A DNA stretch of 64,000 nucleotides. It comes from Pseudomonas segetis (GTDB lineage Bacteria > Pseudomonadota > Gammaproteobacteria > Pseudomonadales > Pseudomonadaceae). The number at the start of each line of letters is the position of its first letter. Within the stretch, counting starts at the first letter, position 1. Positions 61,697 through 64,000 of this stretch are shown here, in pieces. Below the pieces are notes generated by a model, which made no database searches, was not told where the DNA came from, and was given only the letters and a program-made list of their open reading frames with translations. Location: the NCBI RefSeq assembly GCF_900188155.1, contig NZ_FZOG01000010.1, positions 50,400 through 114,399 of the forward strand. Reading direction: 5' to 3'. The translations under genes were made by a program, and so were the position numbers.

Positions 61697-62908
61697 ATGT
61701 CTCAAGAGTGGGATGCCGGACGTCTGGACAGCGACCTGGAAGGTGTTGGTCTCGAAACGCTGGCGGTGCGCGCCGGTCAGCATCGCTCGCCCGAGGCGGA
61801 GCACAGTGAGGCGCTTTACCTGACCTCTAGCTATGTGTTCCGTACCGCTGCCGACGCAGCGGCGCGCTTTGCTGGTGAAGTGCCAGGCAATGTCTATTCG
61901 CGCTATACCAACCCTACCGTGCGCGCTTTTGAAGAGCGTATCGCGGCGATGGAAGGGGCCGAGCAGGCGGTTGCCACCTCAACCGGGATGTCGGCAATTC
62001 TTTCGATAGTCATGAGCCTGTGTTCTGGTGGCGACCATGTATTGGTCTCACGCAGCGTATTCGGTTCGACCATCAGCTTGTTTGAAAAGTACCTCAAGCG
62101 CTTCGGTGTTGAAGTCGACTATGTGCCGCTGTCTGATCTCGATGCATGGTCTGCGGCATTCAAGCCCAATACCAAATTATTGTTCGTCGAGTCGCCGTCC
62201 AACCCCCTGGCTGAGCTGGTTGATATCGCCGCACTGGCTGAAATCGCCCACAGCAAAGGCGCGTTGCTGGCCGTTGACAACTGTTTCTGTACTCCGGCGC
62301 TGCAGCAGCCGCTGAAGCTCGGGGCCGACATAGTGATGCATTCCGCCACCAAGTACATCGATGGCCAGGGTCGCAGCATGGGCGGTGTGGTTGCCGGCCG
62401 TGGCGAGCTGATGAAAGAAATCGTCGGCTTCCTGCGCACGGCCGGGCCAACCCTGAGCCCGTTCAATGCGTGGGTTTTCCTCAAGGGCCTCGAAACCCTC
62501 AGTGTGCGCATGCAGGCGCACTGTGCCCGTGCTCAGCAACTGGCCCAGTGGCTTGAGCAGCAGCCGGGAGTTGAACGTGTTTATTACGCGGGCTTGCCGA
62601 GCCATCCGCAACATGAGCTGGCCAAGCGTCAGCAAAGTGCCTTCGGTGCCGTGGTCAGCTTTGAAGTCGCCGGTGGAAAGGAAGCGGCATGGCGTTTTAT
62701 TGATGCCACCCGGGTTATATCGATCACCACGAACCTGGGTGATACCAAAACCACCATTGCCCACCCGGCAACCACTTCCCATGGTCGTCTGTCGCCGCAA
62801 GAGCGTGCCAATGCGGGGATTGGCGATAACCTGATCCGCGTGGCTGTTGGCCTTGAAGATGTGCTGGATCTGCAGGCTGATCTGGCGCGTGGCCTGGCGG
62901 CGCTTTGA
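61697..62908 (+). CDS. metZ: O-succinylhomoserine sulfhydrylase MetZ
   Basis: MetZ makes homocysteine directly from O-succinylhomoserine and sulfide, the route used by Pseudomonas for methionine. The 403-residue protein belongs to the Cys/Met PLP family, with AVATSTGMSAILSIVMSL, LFVESPSNPLAELVDI and the PLP lysine in MHSATKYIDGQGRSMGG. The ATG at 61697 has GAGAGGGAACAAG before it. The TGA overlaps the TTG start of the next gene. Confidence 0.94.
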   Translation: MSQEWDAGRLDSDLEGVGLETLAVRAGQHRSPEAEHSEALYLTSSYVFRTAADAAARFAGEVPGNVYSRYTNPTVRAFEERIAAMEGAEQAVATSTGMSAILSIVMSLCSGGDHVLVSRSVFGSTISLFEKYLKRFGVEVDYVPLSDLDAWSAAFKPNTKLLFVESPSNPLAELVDIAALAEIAHSKGALLAVDNCFCTPALQQPLKLGADIVMHSATKYIDGQGRSMGGVVAGRGELMKEIVGFLRTAGPTLSPFNAWVFLKGLETLSVRMQAHCARAQQLAQWLEQQPGVERVYYAGLPSHPQHELAKRQQSAFGAVVSFEVAGGKEAAWRFIDATRVISITTNLGDTKTTIAHPATTSHGRLSPQERANAGIGDNLIRVAVGLEDVLDLQADLARGLAAL

Positions 62909-63696
62909 GCGATAAGTTGCAGGCTGACTTGAATCTTGAAGTCAGCGCCCCGACCACCGGCAAGGTAGCGCTGGTGACCGGGGCTGCGCGCGGTATCGGC
63001 CTGGGTATCAGTGCCTGGTTGATTGCCGAAGGTTGGCAAGTGGTACTGGCTGACCTGGACCGTGCACGAGGTTCGGTCGTGGCCAGGGCGCTGGGTGAAA
63101 ACGCCTGGTTCGTTGCCATGGATGTTTCCGATGAGGATCAGGTTGCCATGGGCGTTGCCGAAGTGCTTGGCCAGTTTGGCCGATTGGATGCCTTGGTCTG
63201 CAATGCCGCGATTTCCGAGCCGCACAGCCTGGACCTGGAAAGCCTCAACTTGGCGCGCTGGAACAAAACCCTGGCCATTAACCTGACCGGGCCCATGTTG
63301 TTGGCCAAGCATTGCGTGCCGTATTTGCGCGCGCATCGCGGCGCGATAGTCAATCTGACTTCGACCCGTGCCCATCAATCAGAAGCCAATACCGAGGCTT
63401 ATGCGGCGAGCAAGGGCGGCTTGTTGGCCTTGACTCATTCGCTGGCGATCAGCCTTGGGCCTGAGGTGCGGGTTAATGCGGTCAGTCCGGGCTGGATTGA
63501 TACCCGTGACACCAGCGAGCAGCGCGCCGAGCCCTTGTCTGCCGCCGATCATGCACAGCATCCGGTTGGGCGGGTGGGCAGCGTTCAGGATGTTGCGGCG
63601 CTCGTTGCCTGGTTGCTCTCGAGTCGCGCAGGATTTGTCACCGGCCAGGAGTTTGTGGTCGACGGTGGCATGACAAGGAAGATGATTTATCAATAA
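62905..63696 (+). CDS. Short-chain dehydrogenase/reductase downstream of metZ
   Basis: This 263-residue classical SDR has TGAARGIGLGI for the cofactor, CNAA for NNAG (ALVCNAAI), catalytic Ser in NLTSTRA and Tyr-x-x-x-Lys in YAASKGG. It has the usual end GQEFVVDGGMTRKMIY. The start is a TTG that overlaps the metZ stop (TTGA), which indicates coupled translation. The substrate is unknown. Confidence 0.9.
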   Translation: MSDKLQADLNLEVSAPTTGKVALVTGAARGIGLGISAWLIAEGWQVVLADLDRARGSVVARALGENAWFVAMDVSDEDQVAMGVAEVLGQFGRLDALVCNAAISEPHSLDLESLNLARWNKTLAINLTGPMLLAKHCVPYLRAHRGAIVNLTSTRAHQSEANTEAYAASKGGLLALTHSLAISLGPEVRVNAVSPGWIDTRDTSEQRAEPLSAADHAQHPVGRVGSVQDVAALVAWLLSSRAGFVTGQEFVVDGGMTRKMIYQ

Positions 63697-63716
63697 GCAT
63701 CGAAGTCGATGCTTTT
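63695..63716 (+). terminator. Rho-independent terminator after the metZ-SDR operon
   Basis: AAGCATCG (63695-63702) and CGATGCTT (63707-63714) form an 8-bp stem with loop AAGT. The stem begins inside the TAA stop codon. A short T-run follows. Confidence 0.8.
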
Positions 63717-63860
63717 GGCGACCTGGCTGTCTCGTCGGTTTTTATACGACTGCGCAGGGCTATTTTGTCCTGGCTTGATCAGCAAATGACCAGTCGCCGA
63801 TTCAAGGCTTTCAGATTTCAATTTATTTACCCTGTTTTTGGAAAAACTTTAAGCAGGCTA

Positions 63861-63889
63861 TTGACTTAGGTGCGACCCACGCGTAAATT
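63861..63889 (+). promoter_or_regulatory. Probable sigma-70 promoter of tRNA-Val
   Basis: TTGACT (63861-63866), a 17-base spacer and TAAATT (63884-63889) lie 20 bases before the tRNA. The rest of the 213-base gap after the SDR gene shows only the terminator. Confidence 0.7.
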
Positions 63890-63909
63890 TCGCGTCCTCG
63901 CAAAGCCAA

Positions 63910-63985
63910 GGGTGATTAGCTCAGCTGGGAGAGCATCTGCCTTACAAGCAGAGGGTCGGCGGTTCGATCCCGTCATCACCCACCA
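63910..63985 (+). tRNA. tRNA-Val (anticodon UAC)
   Basis: This 76-base tRNA has encoded CCA. The acceptor GGGTGAT pairs with ATCACCC, the anticodon loop CTTACAA gives TAC and the T-loop is TTCGATC. More tRNA genes may follow beyond the window edge. Confidence 0.97.
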
Positions 63986-64000
63986 CTTTGTGAATCTGGA

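Noticed and set aside
60515..61804. Minus-strand open frame (429 codons) opposite purF
   Set aside because: It overlaps a certain gene fully and has no independent support.

Overview
The window looks like ordinary chromosome of a Pseudomonas species outside P. aeruginosa (fluorescens/putida/syringae-type). The evidence is the order and sequence of the genes: cheY-cheZ-cheA-cheB-motC-motD-parC-parP-cheW, ccmABCDEFGHI, the uvrB/gltX/tRNA block, and leuCD-leuB-asd-usg-fimV-truA-trpF-accD-folC-cvpA-purF-metZ. This is inference from recalled gene content; no search was run. I see no insertion sequence, integrase, prophage or CRISPR array.

Region 1 (1-11,800) is the chemotaxis and flagellar block. 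It holds the 3' end of fliA, the core chemotaxis genes, a second stator pair (motC/motD), the polar array-positioning pair ParC/ParP, cheW and a DUF2802 gene. A secreted rhodanese-like gene follows, then, on the opposite strand, a FliK-type protein and a free-standing FlhB C-terminal-like protein. A strong FliA (sigma-28) promoter lies in front of parP. Region 2 (12,100-19,440) is a tightly overlapping ccmABCDEFGHI cytochrome c maturation operon ending with a small lipoprotein gene.

Region 3 (19,500-25,800) holds a pirin, an MlaA-like protein overlapping a periplasmic alpha/beta hydrolase, a GNAT acetyltransferase, a small membrane protein, a GH17 membrane protein and a ComEA-like protein. 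Region 4 (25,900-38,300) contains tRNA-Asn-Pro-Lys, an aromatic aminotransferase, uvrB, a DMT exporter, an EmrAB-type efflux pair with its LysR gene, gltX, a tandem tRNA-Ala/Glu duplication, a TetR regulator with a palindromic operator candidate, and a thioesterase. Region 5 (38,600-44,300) has dusC, an SDR and a large six-PAS GGDEF-EAL protein.

Region 6 (44,350-64,000) is biosynthetic: LysR/leuC-leuD-methyltransferase-leuB-asd, a cysteine-less Asd paralogue, the polar hub protein FimV, truA, trpF, accD, folC, a SPOR protein, cvpA, purF, metZ, an SDR and tRNA-Val.

No wholly new system is evident. The most interesting signals are the four short acidic repeats in CheA that resemble the CheZ C-terminal CheY-binding tail, in a window that also encodes ParC, ParP and FimV; the sigma-28 promoter before parP; a 17-base motif repeated in two intergenic regions; a long palindrome after asd; and the probable tetR operator.
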